Of a stretch of DNA of 64,000 nt, positions 37,526 to 50,328 are shown in pieces. The translations under genes were made by a program, and so were the position numbers. Every line of letters begins with the position of its first letter. Position 1 is the stretch's first letter. The DNA is from Herbaspirillum robiniae (lineage in GTDB: Bacteria > Pseudomonadota > Gammaproteobacteria > Burkholderiales > Burkholderiaceae_D), in the NCBI RefSeq assembly GCF_002213415.1, contig NZ_NJGU01000001.1:744001-808000 (forward strand). The letters run 5' to 3'. The notes under the pieces were generated by a model that made no database searches, had not been told where the DNA came from, and worked only from the letters and a program-made list of their open reading frames with translations.

Positions 37526-39124
37526 ATGAGCCAGACAAGCACCAGCAACGCCGCCGGCCCGAATCCGAATCCGAATCCGGCTCCAACGTCCGCCTCAGAC
37601 GAAGAACAAGGCAGCCACCGCGGCCTCATCACCGTGGCCATCATCCTGGCCACCATCATGCAGACGCTGGACAGCACCATCGCCAACGTCGCCCTGCCGC
37701 ACATGGCCGGCAACCTGTCGGCCTCGCAGGACCAGATCTCCTGGGTGCTGACTTCCTACATCGTGGCCGCCGCCATCGCCACGCCGCTGACCGGCTGGCT
37801 CTCCGGCAAATACGGCCGCAAGAAGGTGTTCATGACCTCGGTGGTGGGCTTCACCATCGCCTCCGCCCTGTGCGGCATCTCCGGCACGCTGGCCGAGATC
37901 GTGCTGGCGCGACTGCTGCAGGGCCTGTTCGGCGCGGCGCTGGTGCCGCTGTCGCAGGCGGTGATGCTGGACATCAATCCGCGCCACAAGCATGCGCAGG
38001 CGATGGCGGTGTGGGGCATGGCGGTGATGATCGGCCCGATCCTGGGGCCCACGCTGGGCGGCTGGCTGACCGACAACCTGACCTGGCGCTGGGTGTTCTT
38101 CATCAACCTGCCGATCGGCGTGCTGTCCTTCCTCGGCATCAAGGCCTATATCCGCGAGACCAAAACCCAGCCGGAGCTGAAGTTCGATTACATCGGCTGC
38201 ATCACGCTGTCGCTGTCCATCGGTTTCCTGCAGATGTTCCTCGACCGCGGCGAGCTGCTGGACTGGTTCAACTCCACCGAGATCGTCATCGAGGCCACCT
38301 GCGCCGCCGTCAGCTTCGCCTACTTCATCGTGCTGACCGCGACCGCGCAAGGTCTGTCCTTCTTCAACGTGCAACTGCTGAAGGACCGCAACTTCGTCAC
38401 CGGCCTGGCGCTGTACTTCATGGTGGGCCTGCTGCTCTACGCCACCCGCGCCCTGCTGCCGCCGCTGCTGCAGACGCTGCTGGGCTATCCGGTGGTGACC
38501 GCGGGCCTGGTGATCGGCCCCAGCGGCATCGGCACCATGATGTCGATGATGATGGCCGGGCGCCTGGCCAGCCGTATCGACCCGCGCGCGCTGATCGGGC
38601 TGGGCTTCTGCCTGACCGCGCTGTCGCTGTGGCAGATGTCGAGCTATACCTTCGTGATGCAGCAGTCCGACATCGTCTGGCCCGGCTTCATCCAGGGCCT
38701 GGGGCTGGGCTTCGTCTCGGTGCCGCTGACCACGATGACCTTCTCCACGCTGGCGCCGCACCTGCGTCCGGACGGCACCTCGATCTTCAGCCTGTCGCGC
38801 AATATCGGCAGCAGCATCGGCATCTCGGTGATGCAGACGCTGGTCACGCGCAACACCGGCGCCTTCCATTCGCAACTGGTGGAGCACATCAACTACGCCA
38901 ACCCCGCGATGCAGGCCGGCCTGCCATGGCTCTACAACCTGGGAACGCAGGCCGGCGCGGCCGCGCTCAACGAGGAGATCACGCGCCAGGCGGCCTTCCT
39001 GGCCTATATCAATGACTTCAAGATCATGATGGTGGCCACGCTGGTGTCGGTGCCGCTGGTGCTGCTCATGCGCAGGCAGCGCGGCAACCTGGGGCCGGAG
39101 GTGGAGGCGCATGCGCTCGACTGA
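37526..39124 (+). CDS. DHA2-family multidrug exporter (EmrB-like)
   Basis: 532 residues with 14 predicted helices. Family motifs LDSTIANVALPHMAG in helix 1, GWLSGKYGRKK (motif A), LARLLQGLFGAALVPLSQ, and GPILGPTLGGWL with WRWVFFINLPIG (motif C region). The N-terminus has a short Asn-Pro repeat (NPNPNPAP) coded by three AATCCG units. There is no emrA-like gene, so either a separate fusion protein is used or it only crosses the inner membrane. Regulated by the MarR-type gene upstream. Confidence 0.9.
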   Translation: MSQTSTSNAAGPNPNPNPAPTSASDEEQGSHRGLITVAIILATIMQTLDSTIANVALPHMAGNLSASQDQISWVLTSYIVAAAIATPLTGWLSGKYGRKKVFMTSVVGFTIASALCGISGTLAEIVLARLLQGLFGAALVPLSQAVMLDINPRHKHAQAMAVWGMAVMIGPILGPTLGGWLTDNLTWRWVFFINLPIGVLSFLGIKAYIRETKTQPELKFDYIGCITLSLSIGFLQMFLDRGELLDWFNSTEIVIEATCAAVSFAYFIVLTATAQGLSFFNVQLLKDRNFVTGLALYFMVGLLLYATRALLPPLLQTLLGYPVVTAGLVIGPSGIGTMMSMMMAGRLASRIDPRALIGLGFCLTALSLWQMSSYTFVMQQSDIVWPGFIQGLGLGFVSVPLTTMTFSTLAPHLRPDGTSIFSLSRNIGSSIGISVMQTLVTRNTGAFHSQLVEHINYANPAMQAGLPWLYNLGTQAGAAALNEEITRQAAFLAYINDFKIMMVATLVSVPLVLLMRRQRGNLGPEVEAHALD

Positions 39125-39172
39125 GCGCATGGCGTGGCAGGAACGGGAAGAAGAAAAAGAAGAACGCGCCGC

Positions 39173-40021
39173 TCAGCGCAGCATGGCCGACATCGCCGAC
39201 AGGCTGTTCAGCACACGCACGGCATATTCGGCCGAGGGGGCGTCGAACTGCACGGTGACGTTGTCGATGCGCTCGAGGATGGGCAGCTGGCTGAACAGGT
39301 CGGCCAGCGCCACGGTCTGCGCCTGCAGGCGGCAGCGCAAGGGGCTGTCCAGGCGCGTGGCCGGCATCGCCAGGGGATCGGCCAGGAAGGCGGAGACGGC
39401 CTGCCTGGCGCGCTCTTCGAGCAGCGCGCAGGATTTTTGCGGGGTCAGCGAATCGCCGCTGTTGGCGCCGTAGGCTTTCTTGGTTTCGGCGAATACCGCG
39501 TGCGGGTACAGCGACTGGTTCTCCTCGACGAAGGCATCGTCGCCGCTGCCGAAGATCACCGGCACGCCATGCTCGCCGGCCAGCGCGCCGTACAGGCCGG
39601 CCTCGCCCAGCTCCATGCCGGCCAGCCAGACACGGGCGAAGGCGAAGCTGTTCATCGTGTGGGCCAGGATGCCGCGTCCCTGGGCGCGCGAGTGGTAGCC
39701 CACCATCATCACCGCATCGACGTCGTAGTCCACCCCGCCCATCATGCCCAGCACGCGCGGCTTGCCCAGCACCATGCGCGCCTCGGGATGCAGCAGGTCG
39801 GGCAGCAGGTTGCGAAAGCCGCCGTGCGAATCGTTGACCTTGACCGACGTGGCGCCGGCGGCCAGCGCGCCGCGGATGACGGCATTGGCCTCTTCGGTCA
39901 TCCAGCGCCGGGCGCGTTCGTACTCGCCGTTGCCGGCGCGGGTCTGCTCGGGATGAAAGACGCCGGCGACGCCTTCGATGTCGACGGAAATGAGGATGTT
40001 GGCGCGCTTGGCGGTGGTCAT
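39173..40021 (-). CDS. M55-family D-aminopeptidase (DppA-like)
   Basis: A 282-residue zinc peptidase. Ligands and motifs of the M55 family: SVDIEGVAGV (Asp/Glu ligands), VNDSHGGFRNL, VMMVGYHSRA and ILAHTMNS. Such enzymes cleave D-Ala-containing or other peptides and self-assemble to decamers. Its start overlaps the stop of the P1-peptidase gene (ATGA). As last gene of the gsi-type operon it would work on peptides taken up by that transporter. Confidence 0.9.
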   Translation of the reverse strand: MTTAKRANILISVDIEGVAGVFHPEQTRAGNGEYERARRWMTEEANAVIRGALAAGATSVKVNDSHGGFRNLLPDLLHPEARMVLGKPRVLGMMGGVDYDVDAVMMVGYHSRAQGRGILAHTMNSFAFARVWLAGMELGEAGLYGALAGEHGVPVIFGSGDDAFVEENQSLYPHAVFAETKKAYGANSGDSLTPQKSCALLEERARQAVSAFLADPLAMPATRLDSPLRCRLQAQTVALADLFSQLPILERIDNVTVQFDAPSAEYAVRVLNSLSAMSAMLR

Positions 40022-41076
40022 GGCGAACTCGGCAAATTGGCCGCGGCCAGGCAGTCGCGCAGGCTGGCGCGCTCGTGGCCGTCACGGCCGCGCACCGTCT
40101 GCGCGGCAAAGAGCGCATTGACGATGGCCTGCTCGACGCTGTCGGCGGCGGCATGGAACAAGGGATCCAGCAAGTGGTCGGCCAGCAGCGACGCATGTAC
40201 GCATTCGCTGCCCGCTTCGATCTGCTGGGCGGTGGAAAAGGCCAGCGCGATATCGCCGCTGCCGTGGCCGTAGGCCGAACCGGTGCGCGCCAGGCCCGCG
40301 CCGGCGCGCGTGGCCAGGCGCTTCAACTGGCGCGCGTCCAGCGGCGCGTCGGTGGCCAGGATCATGATGATGGAGCCCTTTTCGGGAGCGGCATCGGAGG
40401 CGGCTGCCTGCGCTGCCAGTCCCGACAGTCCCACCAATTCGCGCCCCAGCGGACGGCCGTCGAGAATCAGGTCGGGCAGCTTGCCGAAGTTGGACAGCAC
40501 CAGCGCGCCTACGGTGAATTCGCCCACGGCGCCGACGGCGGCCTTGCGCGAGGCGCTGCCGATGCCGCCCTTGAGCTCGAAGCTGGACATGCCGCGTCCC
40601 GCGCCCACCGCGCCCTGCTCCACTTCGGTGGACGCCGCGGCCAGCGCCTGCCGGAAATGGCTCTCCTGCACCGCGAAGGCGTGCAGGTCGTTCAGGTAGC
40701 CGTCATTGCATTCCATCACCACCGCATTGACCGAGGGCAGGCTGCGCCCGCTCTCCGGGTTGGACTGCAGTGCGTGGCGCACCTGCGCCGTCAGCACGGC
40801 GCCGACCGAGAACACGTTGGTCAGCGCGACCGGCGTCTCCAGCGTGCCCAGTTCTTCGAGCTGCACCAGCCCGGCGCTCTTGCCGAAGCCGTTGATCACG
40901 GCCACCGCAGCGGGCAGCTTGTGGGTGAACAGGTTGCCGCCGTGCGGCACCACCACCGTCACGCCGGTCTGCACCGACCCCGCGTCCAGCGTGCAGTGCC
41001 CCACCGTCACGCCGGCCACGTCGGCGATGCTGTTGCGCGGGCCGGCGGCGAGCCGGCCTATGTGAGGCAGGTCCAT
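40018..41076 (-). CDS. P1-family (DmpA-like) aminopeptidase
   Basis: A 352-residue Ntn-type hydrolase that cuts itself between Gly234 and Ser235 in PEKGSIIMILATDAP; Ser235 becomes the nucleophile. Other family segments: ITDVAGVTVGH-like start (SIADVAGVTVGHCTL), NDGYLNDLHA and GGIGSASR. Members release L- and D-amino acids or beta-amino acids from peptides. The ATG at 41076 overlaps the gsiD stop by one base; a TTG one codon earlier is possible. Located in a peptide-uptake operon with iaaA and an M55 peptidase. Confidence 0.9.
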   Translation of the reverse strand: MDLPHIGRLAAGPRNSIADVAGVTVGHCTLDAGSVQTGVTVVVPHGGNLFTHKLPAAVAVINGFGKSAGLVQLEELGTLETPVALTNVFSVGAVLTAQVRHALQSNPESGRSLPSVNAVVMECNDGYLNDLHAFAVQESHFRQALAAASTEVEQGAVGAGRGMSSFELKGGIGSASRKAAVGAVGEFTVGALVLSNFGKLPDLILDGRPLGRELVGLSGLAAQAAASDAAPEKGSIIMILATDAPLDARQLKRLATRAGAGLARTGSAYGHGSGDIALAFSTAQQIEAGSECVHASLLADHLLDPLFHAAADSVEQAIVNALFAAQTVRGRDGHERASLRDCLAAANLPSSP

Positions 41077-42017
41077 CAACGCTGGTCGATCTTGGGGTCG
41101 AGCGCGTCGCGCAGGCCGTCGCCCAGCAGGTTGAAGGCCAGCACCGTCAGGAAGATGGCGATGCTGGGGAAGATCGCGATGTGCGGCGAGGTCATCATGT
41201 CGGCGCGCGCCTCATTCAACATCAGGCCCCACTCCGGGGTCGGCGACTGCGCGCCCAGGCCCAGGAAGGACAGGCCGGCGGCGGTGATGATCGAGGTGCC
41301 GATGCGCATGGTGAAGTACACCACGATGGCCGACACCGTACCCGGGAAGATGTGGCGCCACATGATGGTCATGTCGGAGGCGCCGATGCTGCGCGTGGCC
41401 TCGATGTAGGTCAGGTTCTTCAGCTGCAGCGTGTTGCCGCGCACCAGGCGGGCGAAGGCCGGGATGCTGAACACCGAGACCGAGATGATCACGTTGAACA
41501 TGCCGCCGCCGAGGATCGCCACGATGCCGATGGCCAGCAGGATGCCGGGGAAAGCGAACAGCACGTCGCAGATGCGCATGGTGATGCGGTCCCACCAGCC
41601 CTCGTAGTAGCCGGCCAGCAGGCCGGCCACGGTGCCGATCACAGCGCCGATGGCCACCGACAGGAAGCCCGAGGCCAGCGAGATGCTGGTGCCGGCCAGG
41701 ATGCGGCTGAAGATGTCGCGGCCCAGCGAATCGACGCCGAACCAGTGCACCAGGGTCGGCGGCGAGTTCAGGGCGTCATAGTCGAAGAAGTTCTCCGGAT
41801 CGAAGGGCACGATCAGCGGCGCGAAGATGGCCACCAGGATCAGCAGGATCACGAAGGCGCCGGCGTACATCGCCAGGTGCTGGCGCTTGAACTTGCGCCA
41901 GAACTCGCGCCACGGGGTGCGGATCTTCTGGCCGCCGGCGGCAGCGGCGACGGCGGACGGATCGGGCGGCGGCAGCGGCGCGCCGGTTTCGGTAACGGGG
42001 GTGTTGGACAGCGACAT
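41076..42017 (-). CDS. gsiD: Glutathione/dipeptide ABC transporter permease
   Basis: 313 residues. After a Pro/Gly/Ala-rich N-terminus (about 40 residues) come six helices, [17 protein letters not shown] and the EAA loop [20 protein letters not shown]. Size and order behind gsiC match E. coli GsiD (303 residues). It pairs with GsiC. Stop and start overlap the following peptidase gene. Confidence 0.88.
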   Translation of the reverse strand: MSLSNTPVTETGAPLPPPDPSAVAAAAGGQKIRTPWREFWRKFKRQHLAMYAGAFVILLILVAIFAPLIVPFDPENFFDYDALNSPPTLVHWFGVDSLGRDIFSRILAGTSISLASGFLSVAIGAVIGTVAGLLAGYYEGWWDRITMRICDVLFAFPGILLAIGIVAILGGGMFNVIISVSVFSIPAFARLVRGNTLQLKNLTYIEATRSIGASDMTIMWRHIFPGTVSAIVVYFTMRIGTSIITAAGLSFLGLGAQSPTPEWGLMLNEARADMMTSPHIAIFPSIAIFLTVLAFNLLGDGLRDALDPKIDQR

Positions 42018-42024
42018 GCTCAGC

Positions 42025-42945
42025 TCACTTGAAACGGATGCTCGGATTGATCACGGCGTACAGCACGTCGACCACCAGGTTGATGAAGATGAACTCCAGC
42101 GAGAACAGCAGGATCTCGGCCTGAATCACCGGGTAGTCGCGCATTTCGACGGCGTCCACCAGCAGGCGTCCCATGCCCGGCCAGTTGAACACCACCTCGA
42201 CCAGGATCGAGCCGCCCAGCAGGAAACCGAACTGCAGGCCCATCATCGTCACCACCGGGATCAGCGCGTTGCGCAGGCAGTGCTTGATGACCACCACGGT
42301 CTCGGTCAGGCCTTTGGCGCGCGCGGTGCGCACGAAGTCTTCCTGCAGGATCTCGATGAAGGAGGCGCGGGTGAAGCGCGCCATCACCGCCGCCACCGCC
42401 GCGCCCAGCGTCAGCGAAGGCAGGATGTAGTGGCGCCAGGTGTCGTCGCCGACCGTCGGCAGCCAGCCCAGCTGGACCGAGAATATCTGCATCAGCAGGA
42501 TGCCCAGCGCGAACGGCGGCAGCGAGATGCCCGACACCGCCAGCGTCATGCCCAGGCGGTCGGGCCATTTGTTGCGCCACACCGCAGAGGAGATGCCGAT
42601 CACCAGGCCGAACAGCACGGCCCAGACCATCGCCGCCACCGTCAGCCACATCGTGGGCCAGAAGCGCGAGCCGATCTCCTCGGACACCGGGCGCTTGGTG
42701 CGGATCGAATGACCGAAGTCGCCCTGCACGGCGTTGACGAAGAAGTTCACGAACTGCTCGGGCAGCGGCTTGTCCAGGCCGAGGTCGGCGCGCACCAGCG
42801 CCACCGTCTTCTCGTCGGCTTCGGGACCGGCGGCCAGCCGCGCTGGATCGCCCGGCAGCAGGTGGATGAACAGAAATACCAGAACCGCCACCAGCAGCAG
42901 CGTTGGAATCAGCCCTAACAGGCGTTTGATGACATAGGAAAACAT
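42025..42945 (-). CDS. gsiC: Glutathione/dipeptide ABC transporter permease
   Basis: 306 residues, exactly the length of E. coli GsiC. N-terminus [28 protein letters not shown], and the EAA loop [20 protein letters not shown] (20 residues) before [11 protein letters not shown]. The start at 42945 was chosen from the family N-terminus. It is 7 bases before gsiD and 131 bases behind gsiB, with a hairpin in the gap. Confidence 0.9.
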   Translation of the reverse strand: MFSYVIKRLLGLIPTLLLVAVLVFLFIHLLPGDPARLAAGPEADEKTVALVRADLGLDKPLPEQFVNFFVNAVQGDFGHSIRTKRPVSEEIGSRFWPTMWLTVAAMVWAVLFGLVIGISSAVWRNKWPDRLGMTLAVSGISLPPFALGILLMQIFSVQLGWLPTVGDDTWRHYILPSLTLGAAVAAVMARFTRASFIEILQEDFVRTARAKGLTETVVVIKHCLRNALIPVVTMMGLQFGFLLGGSILVEVVFNWPGMGRLLVDAVEMRDYPVIQAEILLFSLEFIFINLVVDVLYAVINPSIRFK

Positions 42946-43033
42946 GAAGCTCTCGCTGGCGGTTCGAAACCTTGGATCTTGCTTGTTGCAAAAGCGCGGG
43001 AGGGAATCACCCCCTTCCCGCACGGGAATTCAA

Positions 43034-43063
43034 GGAATGCGGCGACGCGCGCCGCCGCATTCC
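43034..43063 (-). promoter_or_regulatory. Intercistronic hairpin between gsiB and gsiC
   Basis: An 11-bp perfect stem (GGAATGCGGCG at 43034-43044 with CGCCGCATTCC at 43053-43063) with an 8-nt loop and no T-run. A second GC inverted repeat (around 42995-43022) lies next to it. Expected to stabilise gsiB mRNA and to reduce permease expression. Confidence 0.75.
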
Positions 43064-43076
43064 CCTGCACTGCGGC

Positions 43077-44648
43077 TTACTTGGTCAGTTCGATGTTCTC
43101 GAACTCGTAGGCCTGGTCAGGCATGATGTACACGCCCTTGAGGGTCTTGGCGCGCGCGTACAGCAGCTTCTCGGTCACCAGGAAGGCCCACGGGGCGTCC
43201 TTCCAGATTTCCTGCTGGGCGTCCTTGTACAGCGCTTCCTTTTCCTTGCGGTCGGTCACGGTCAGGGCCTTGGCGATGTCCGCGTCGACCTTGTCGCTCT
43301 TGTAGTAAGCGGTGTTGAACAGGCGCGGCGGGAAGGACTCGGAAGCCAGCAGCGGACGCAGGCCCCAGTCGGCTTCACCGGTCGAGGACGACCAGCCCAC
43401 GAAGAACAGGCGGATCGGCGCGGTGGCCGGGTCCTGCCAGCTTTCCACGCGTTCCACGCGCTGGCCGGCTTCCAGGGCCTGGATCTTGGCCTTGATGCCG
43501 ACCTGCGCCAGCTGCTGCTGCAGGAACTGGATCACCTTCATCGCGGTGGTGTGGGTGTAGGCCGACCACAGTTCGGTCTCGAAGCCGTTCGGGTAGCCGG
43601 CTTCGGCCAGCAGCGCCTTGGCCTTCTTCACGTCATACGGCCAGGCGCCGCTCTTGTAGGCGTAGTCCACGCCCTGCGGCAGCACGCCGTCCATCGGCAC
43701 GGCATAGCCGTTGAACGCGACCTTGGCCAGCGCCTGCTTGTTGATGGCGTAGTTGATCGCCTCGCGCACCTTGATGTTGTCGAACGGCTTCTGCTTCACG
43801 TTCATCGACATGTAGCGCTGGATGATCGACGGGCCGCTGATCACGTCCAGGTTGGACTTGCTCTTCAACAGGTCGGCCTGTTCGTAGGGCAGCGGGTAGG
43901 TGAACTGCGCTTCGCCGGTCTGCATCATGGCCGAGCGCGAGTTGTTGTCCACCACCGGCTTCCACAGGATCTCGTCGACCTTGGGATAGCCCTGCTTCCA
44001 GTAGCCGTCGAACTTGGCGACCTTCATGTAATCGGTCTGCTTCCACTCGACGAACTTGAACGGGCCGGTGCCCACCGGGTGGAAGGCGATGTCCTTGTTG
44101 CCGTACTGCTTCAGCGCGGCCGGCGAGATCATCACGGCCGACGGGTGGGCCAGCACGTTGATGAAGGCCGAGAACGGCTCCTTGAGCACGATCTTGACGG
44201 TGTAGTCGTTCAGGACTTCGGTCTTGGAGATGCGGTTGAAGAGGTTGTAGCGCTTCAACTTGTTGTCCGGGTTGGTGACGCGGTCGAACACGGCCTTCAC
44301 GGCGTCGGCCTTGAACACGGTGCCGTCGTGGAACTTCACGCCTTGCTTCAGGCGGATGGTGTACTCCAGGCCGTCCTTGCTGACCAGGTAGCCTTCGGCC
44401 AGCACCGGGATCAGCTTCATGTCCTTGTCGAAACCGAACAGGCCCTGGTAGAAGGACTTGGCCACCGACAGCGACAGGGTGTCGTTGGCATCATACGGAT
44501 CCATGGTGGTGAAGGTCGAGGCCACCGCGATGGTCGCGGTCTTGGCGGCGAACGCATTGGCCGCGCCGAATTGCAGGGCGGCGCCCAGGGTGCCCATGGC
44601 CAGCCATTTGGCGGCGGTCATTGCTTTGCTTTTTGCGGTTGCGGACAT
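43077..44648 (-). CDS. gsiB: Glutathione/dipeptide periplasmic binding protein
   Basis: A 523-residue family 5 binding protein (E. coli GsiB 512). Signal peptide about 1-34 (AFA-AKT). Motifs: [29 protein letters not shown] and [14 protein letters not shown]. The start has AGGAGA upstream. Position between gsiA and gsiC and the adjoining iaaA gene give the same order as the E. coli iaaA-gsiABCD operon. Ligand may be glutathione or isoaspartyl/other dipeptides; sequence alone does not decide. Confidence 0.88.
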   Translation of the reverse strand: MSATAKSKAMTAAKWLAMGTLGAALQFGAANAFAAKTATIAVASTFTTMDPYDANDTLSLSVAKSFYQGLFGFDKDMKLIPVLAEGYLVSKDGLEYTIRLKQGVKFHDGTVFKADAVKAVFDRVTNPDNKLKRYNLFNRISKTEVLNDYTVKIVLKEPFSAFINVLAHPSAVMISPAALKQYGNKDIAFHPVGTGPFKFVEWKQTDYMKVAKFDGYWKQGYPKVDEILWKPVVDNNSRSAMMQTGEAQFTYPLPYEQADLLKSKSNLDVISGPSIIQRYMSMNVKQKPFDNIKVREAINYAINKQALAKVAFNGYAVPMDGVLPQGVDYAYKSGAWPYDVKKAKALLAEAGYPNGFETELWSAYTHTTAMKVIQFLQQQLAQVGIKAKIQALEAGQRVERVESWQDPATAPIRLFFVGWSSSTGEADWGLRPLLASESFPPRLFNTAYYKSDKVDADIAKALTVTDRKEKEALYKDAQQEIWKDAPWAFLVTEKLLYARAKTLKGVYIMPDQAYEFENIELTK

Positions 44649-44750
44649 CTGTCTCTCCTGATCAGTGAAGCGTGGTTGATACTGCCTGTTGATGTGCTGA
44701 GTGTGACTTCTTGATGAACTTCATTTACAACGAAACTGCCGCACCGGCGC

Positions 44751-46616
<1,866 letters not shown>

Positions 46617-46632
46617 CTCTGGTTTCTCCTGC

Positions 46633-47622
46633 TCAGCCTGCGTGGCCGTAAATGGCCGTCACCGGCGCGAGCTCGCCGCGTCCGTATGCACGATACATGC
46701 CTTCGGTATTGAACGGCAGCGCCAGGTTGCCCTGCGCGTCCACCGCGATCAGGCCGCCGCGTCCGCCCACCGTGGGCAACGACTGGAAGACCACGGCCTG
46801 GGTCGCCTGTTCCAGCGAATTGCCGGCGTAGGCCATGCGCGCGGCCACGTCATGGCAGGCCACGGCGCGCATGAAGGACTCGCCAGTGCCGGTGGCCGAC
46901 ACCGCCGCGGTGGCGTTGGCGGCGTAGCAGCCGGCGCCGATCAGCGGCGAATCGCCCACGCGGCCGGGCTGCTTGTTGGTGATGCCGCCGGTCGAGGTGG
47001 CGGCGGCCAGGTTGCCGAACTTGTCCAGCGCGACCGCGCCCACGGTGCCGAACTTGTTGTCGGGGTCGATCGGCGCCTTCTCGGCGGGCTCATCCTTGTG
47101 GGCGAAGGCGAACGAAGCCGCATCGTGGTCCAGCATGGCCTTGTCCTGGCCGCGCACGCGCATCCATTGCTGGTGACGGGCGTCGGTATGGAAGTACTCC
47201 GGCGCGACGGTGACCACGCCGTTCCTGGCGGCGAAAGCCTCGGCCGCCGGGCCGACCAGCAGCACGTGCTGGCTCTTTTCCATCACCGCGCGCGCCGCCA
47301 GCACCGGGTTGCGCACGTTGGTGACGCAGGCCACCGCGCCGGCGCTCAGATCCGCGCCGTTCATCACGCAGGCGTCCAGCTCATGCTTGCCTTCGCTGGT
47401 GTAGACCGCGCCATGTCCGGCGTTGAACAGCGGGCAGTCCTCCAGCAGGCGCACCGCCTCGGTCACCGCCTCCAGCGCGGAACCGCCGGCGTTGAGCACG
47501 GCCTGGCCGGCGGCCACGATATCGGACAGCGCCTGGTGGTAGCGGGCCTCTTCCTCGGCCGTGAGCGAATCGCGCGAGATCGTGCCCGCGCCGCCATGGA
47601 TGGCGATTACCGGAGTAGTCAT
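46633..47622 (-). CDS. iaaA: Isoaspartyl peptidase / L-asparaginase
   Basis: A 329-residue plant-type asparaginase (Ntn-hydrolase). Autocleavage is expected between Gly192 and Thr193 in [10 protein letters not shown]; Thr193 is the nucleophile. Also present: IHGGAG at the N-terminus, [15 protein letters not shown] and TGTGESFMR. It removes isoaspartyl residues from dipeptides and hydrolyses asparagine. The start overlaps the rpiR stop by four bases (ATGA), and the transporter genes follow, so imported beta-aspartyl dipeptides are a likely substrate. Confidence 0.94.
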   Translation of the reverse strand: MTTPVIAIHGGAGTISRDSLTAEEEARYHQALSDIVAAGQAVLNAGGSALEAVTEAVRLLEDCPLFNAGHGAVYTSEGKHELDACVMNGADLSAGAVACVTNVRNPVLAARAVMEKSQHVLLVGPAAEAFAARNGVVTVAPEYFHTDARHQQWMRVRGQDKAMLDHDAASFAFAHKDEPAEKAPIDPDNKFGTVGAVALDKFGNLAAATSTGGITNKQPGRVGDSPLIGAGCYAANATAAVSATGTGESFMRAVACHDVAARMAYAGNSLEQATQAVVFQSLPTVGGRGGLIAVDAQGNLALPFNTEGMYRAYGRGELAPVTAIYGHAG

Positions 47623-48584
47623 GCTTTGGTCTTTCCTTTGGTCTTGGCGGCAGCCTTCGCGGGCTTGCCCACCGGGGTCGTCCCCGGACGCTGCTGCTGC
47701 GGCACGTACAGCCACGGCAGCACGAATTCGGCCATCTGCGACGCCGCCTGCACCGAACGGCGCGCGCGATGCGCGACCGCGTCGCACAGCGCCTGGATCA
47801 GGATCAGCGCGGCCGCGTCGGACGTCGGCGACAGGTTGCGGTCGGTCTGCGCGTAGATCGTCACATCGGCCAGCGGCACCAGCGGCGAGCCGGGCACGTC
47901 GGTGATGGCGAGGATCCTGGCGCCCTTCTCCACCGCGCGCTGGGTCAGCCAGACGGTGTCGGCGGCATAGCGCGGAAACACCATCGGGATCACCAGGTCG
48001 CGGCTGTCGAGCTTGAAGAACTGGCGGCCCGCCTGCGACGGACCGCCGGCCAGCGCCACCGACGACACGGTGCGCACATAGGGCTCCAGCGCATGCGCCA
48101 TCAGGCCGGCCAGGTAAGCCGAGGCGCCAAAGCCGGTGATGAAGATGCGCTCGGCCGAGAGGATCATGTCCACCGCCTGCTCGCAATGCTCGGGCGTGAG
48201 CATGCGGCGCGTGGCGTCGATGTTGTGGATGTCGTTCTCGAACGCGGCCGCCATGATCTCGGCGCTGCTGGCCGGGCGCTGCACCTCATGGCGTAGCTTC
48301 TCGACCGGGGCCAGCGTGGTGGCGAAGTCCGACACCAGCGCGGCGCGGAACGACGCATAGCCGTCGAAGCCCAGCGCATGCGCGAAACGGTTGGCGGTGG
48401 CCACCGAGATGCCGGCCGCCTCCGAGAGCTCGTCGATGGTCATGGTGGCGGCGCGGAACGGGTTGCCCAGGACGTAGTCGGCGGTCTTGCGGTGCGACTT
48501 GGACAGCTGCTGATACAGCTTGCCCACGGTCTGCGCCACGGCGCCCGCGCCCTGCAGCGTAATGTTCTTCGGCTGTTGCGTCAC
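47619..48584 (-). CDS. RpiR/MurR-family regulator with SIS domain
   Basis: 321 residues. N-terminal HTH_6 domain ([25 protein letters not shown] in part) and a C-terminal SIS sugar-phosphate isomerase-like fold ([21 protein letters not shown]). The C-terminus is a basic Lys/Ala tail. It is first in the iaaA-gsi operon and probably its regulator. RpiR proteins usually sense phosphosugars, so its presence in a peptide operon may hint at muropeptide or amino-sugar-linked substrates, which would fit the D-peptidases; this is inference. Confidence 0.88.
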   Translation of the reverse strand: MTQQPKNITLQGAGAVAQTVGKLYQQLSKSHRKTADYVLGNPFRAATMTIDELSEAAGISVATANRFAHALGFDGYASFRAALVSDFATTLAPVEKLRHEVQRPASSAEIMAAAFENDIHNIDATRRMLTPEHCEQAVDMILSAERIFITGFGASAYLAGLMAHALEPYVRTVSSVALAGGPSQAGRQFFKLDSRDLVIPMVFPRYAADTVWLTQRAVEKGARILAITDVPGSPLVPLADVTIYAQTDRNLSPTSDAAALILIQALCDAVAHRARRSVQAASQMAEFVLPWLYVPQQQRPGTTPVGKPAKAAAKTKGKTKA

Positions 48585-48986
48585 AGTCCGCCTGCCCCAT
48601 GAAATGTTTTATATCGATGCCTTGCGGCGCCTCTTTTGGCCTGCCGCCGCAGGGTATCAAATACCGGGCGGCGTGCGAGAAAAATGTAAATATATTTTCA
48701 TTTTATTTTCGAGTAAAGAAAAAATACTTTCAAAATTCAAATATCGATATGACGCACCAGAAGCACGCGAGAATGCGTGAGAAATGCACTGTTATAGGCG
48801 CGATTTCTACCGCGGCGCACCAAAAACGACGCGTGCCCGAATGACGGCGCTGCGGATAAAATACGCTCCTTCGCGCCGCTGCGCCATGACATGCCATGAC
48901 GTGGCGCAGCAGAGTTGCCGGCCCACCCGCCGGCGGCGCGACGGCATCTTCGCGCCTGCGCCTTCGTCACCTTCCAGCCACACGCC
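48585..48986. promoter_or_regulatory. Divergent intergenic region rpiR / lysR with an A/T-rich core
   Basis: 402 bases without a gene. The stretch 48678-48752 is markedly A/T-rich for this genome and on the minus strand contains repeated GAAA...TTTC elements (for example TGAAAGTATTTTTTC and TGAAAATATATTTAC), like RpiR-family operators. Promoters for both directions must lie here. No hairpin RNA or short gene is evident. Confidence 0.5.
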
Positions 48987-49952
48987 ATGAACATCCGCTT
49001 TCTAGAAACCTTCGTCTGGCTGGCCAAGCTGCGCAACTTCCGGCTCACCGCCGAGCGCCTGCACACCACCCAGGCCGCCGTCTCCAGCCGCATCGCCTCG
49101 CTCGAGCAGGATTTCGGCGTGCGCCTGTTCGACCGCAGCGCGCGCGAAGTGGCGCTCACCGCCGACGGCAGCAAGGCGCTGGTGTATGCCGAGCGCATGG
49201 TCAAGCTCATGCGCGAGATGAAGGACGACATGTCCGACAAGCAGGTCTACTCCGGCGTGATCCGCATCGGCGTGATCGAATCCATCGTCCATAGCTGGTT
49301 CCCGGACTTCCTCGGCCGCCTGCACAAGGCGTTCCCGCGGCTGCAGATCGAGATCGCCAGCGACACCACCATCCATCTGCACGAACAGTTCAGCAAGGGC
49401 AACCTCGACCTGGTGCTGCAGGCCGAGCCCGTGATCGGGCCGCAGGTCAGCAACATCGCCCTGTGCGAATTCCCGATGCGCTGGGTCGGCAGTCCCAAGC
49501 TCGACATCGGCAGCGAGACCCTGAGCATGTCGGACCTGTCGGCCTTCCCGGTGATCAGCTTCGCGCGCAACTCGGGCCCGCATGCGGTGATCGAGCGCCT
49601 GTTCTCGGGCAGCGAGCGCGGCAACCTGCATGTGAACTGCATCGCCTCGGTGGCCACCATGATCCGGCTGGCCACCGACGGTTTCGGCATCGCGGCGGTG
49701 CCGCCGGCCATCATCCAGCGCGAGCTCAACGAAGAGATATTGCACGTGCTGCGGGTCGACACCGAGTTCCCGGCGCTGGCGCTGATCGCCTGTTTCCGCT
49801 CGGACCATGAGAATCCGCTGACCGAAACCGTGGCCCGCATCGCACAAGAGACGGCCTCCGACTTCGCACTCAATTGGGGACACGAGATCGCCCGCCTGCC
49901 TTCGCCGCTGGCCGTGGGCAAACCCGGCGGCAGCGAGACCGCCGCCGGCTGA
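48987..49952 (+). CDS. LysR-family regulator
   Basis: 321 residues. Winged helix MNIRFLETFVWLAKLRNFRLTAERLHTTQAAVSSRI (seen at 1-36) and a full periplasmic-binding-fold effector domain (IRIGVIESIVHSWFPDFL, NLDLVLQAEP, DGFGIAAVPP). The start at 48987 matches the family. It stands upstream of an MFS transporter, a DUF2848 gene and an amidase gene in the same direction and probably controls them. Confidence 0.9.
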   Translation: MNIRFLETFVWLAKLRNFRLTAERLHTTQAAVSSRIASLEQDFGVRLFDRSAREVALTADGSKALVYAERMVKLMREMKDDMSDKQVYSGVIRIGVIESIVHSWFPDFLGRLHKAFPRLQIEIASDTTIHLHEQFSKGNLDLVLQAEPVIGPQVSNIALCEFPMRWVGSPKLDIGSETLSMSDLSAFPVISFARNSGPHAVIERLFSGSERGNLHVNCIASVATMIRLATDGFGIAAVPPAIIQRELNEEILHVLRVDTEFPALALIACFRSDHENPLTETVARIAQETASDFALNWGHEIARLPSPLAVGKPGGSETAAG

Positions 49953-50328
49953 GGCCCGGCCGCACGGCGCGCGCGGCCGCATCGCGCCTGCCGATCAACG
50001 GCCTGGCGCGACGCATAAGCGGCCTGCCGCGCGGACAGCGCACATCGCCCGCCGCGCCATGCTGCGAAGCACCATCATGAAGCGCCGCGCGCCCTGCTTT
50101 TGCTCATAAGATTTTTCAATCATTCCTGTTCAGATTTTCTTGTTGGACAGTGCCCGCCCCGCATCCCCATACTGAATTTAAGACCGGCACCCCGGCCATG
50201 CTCCCGAGCATGCGCCGGGCCACAACAACAGCATCGCCGGATCCGCACACTGTCCAGAGATCCACCAATCCAGACATCCGCGCGCCGGCAAACCCGGCCC
50301 GGGCTCAACAACTTAGGGAGGTAGTTTC
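49953..50328. promoter_or_regulatory. Leader region of the MFS-DUF2848-amidase cassette
   Basis: 376 bases without a gene. GC-rich inverted repeats (about 49955-49995) can act as the lysR terminator. At 50118-50136 AATC and GATT arms are 11 bases apart, a LysR-type arrangement. TTGGAC at 50142-50147 with TACTGA about 17 bases later is a weak promoter candidate. Nothing else stands out. Confidence 0.4.
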
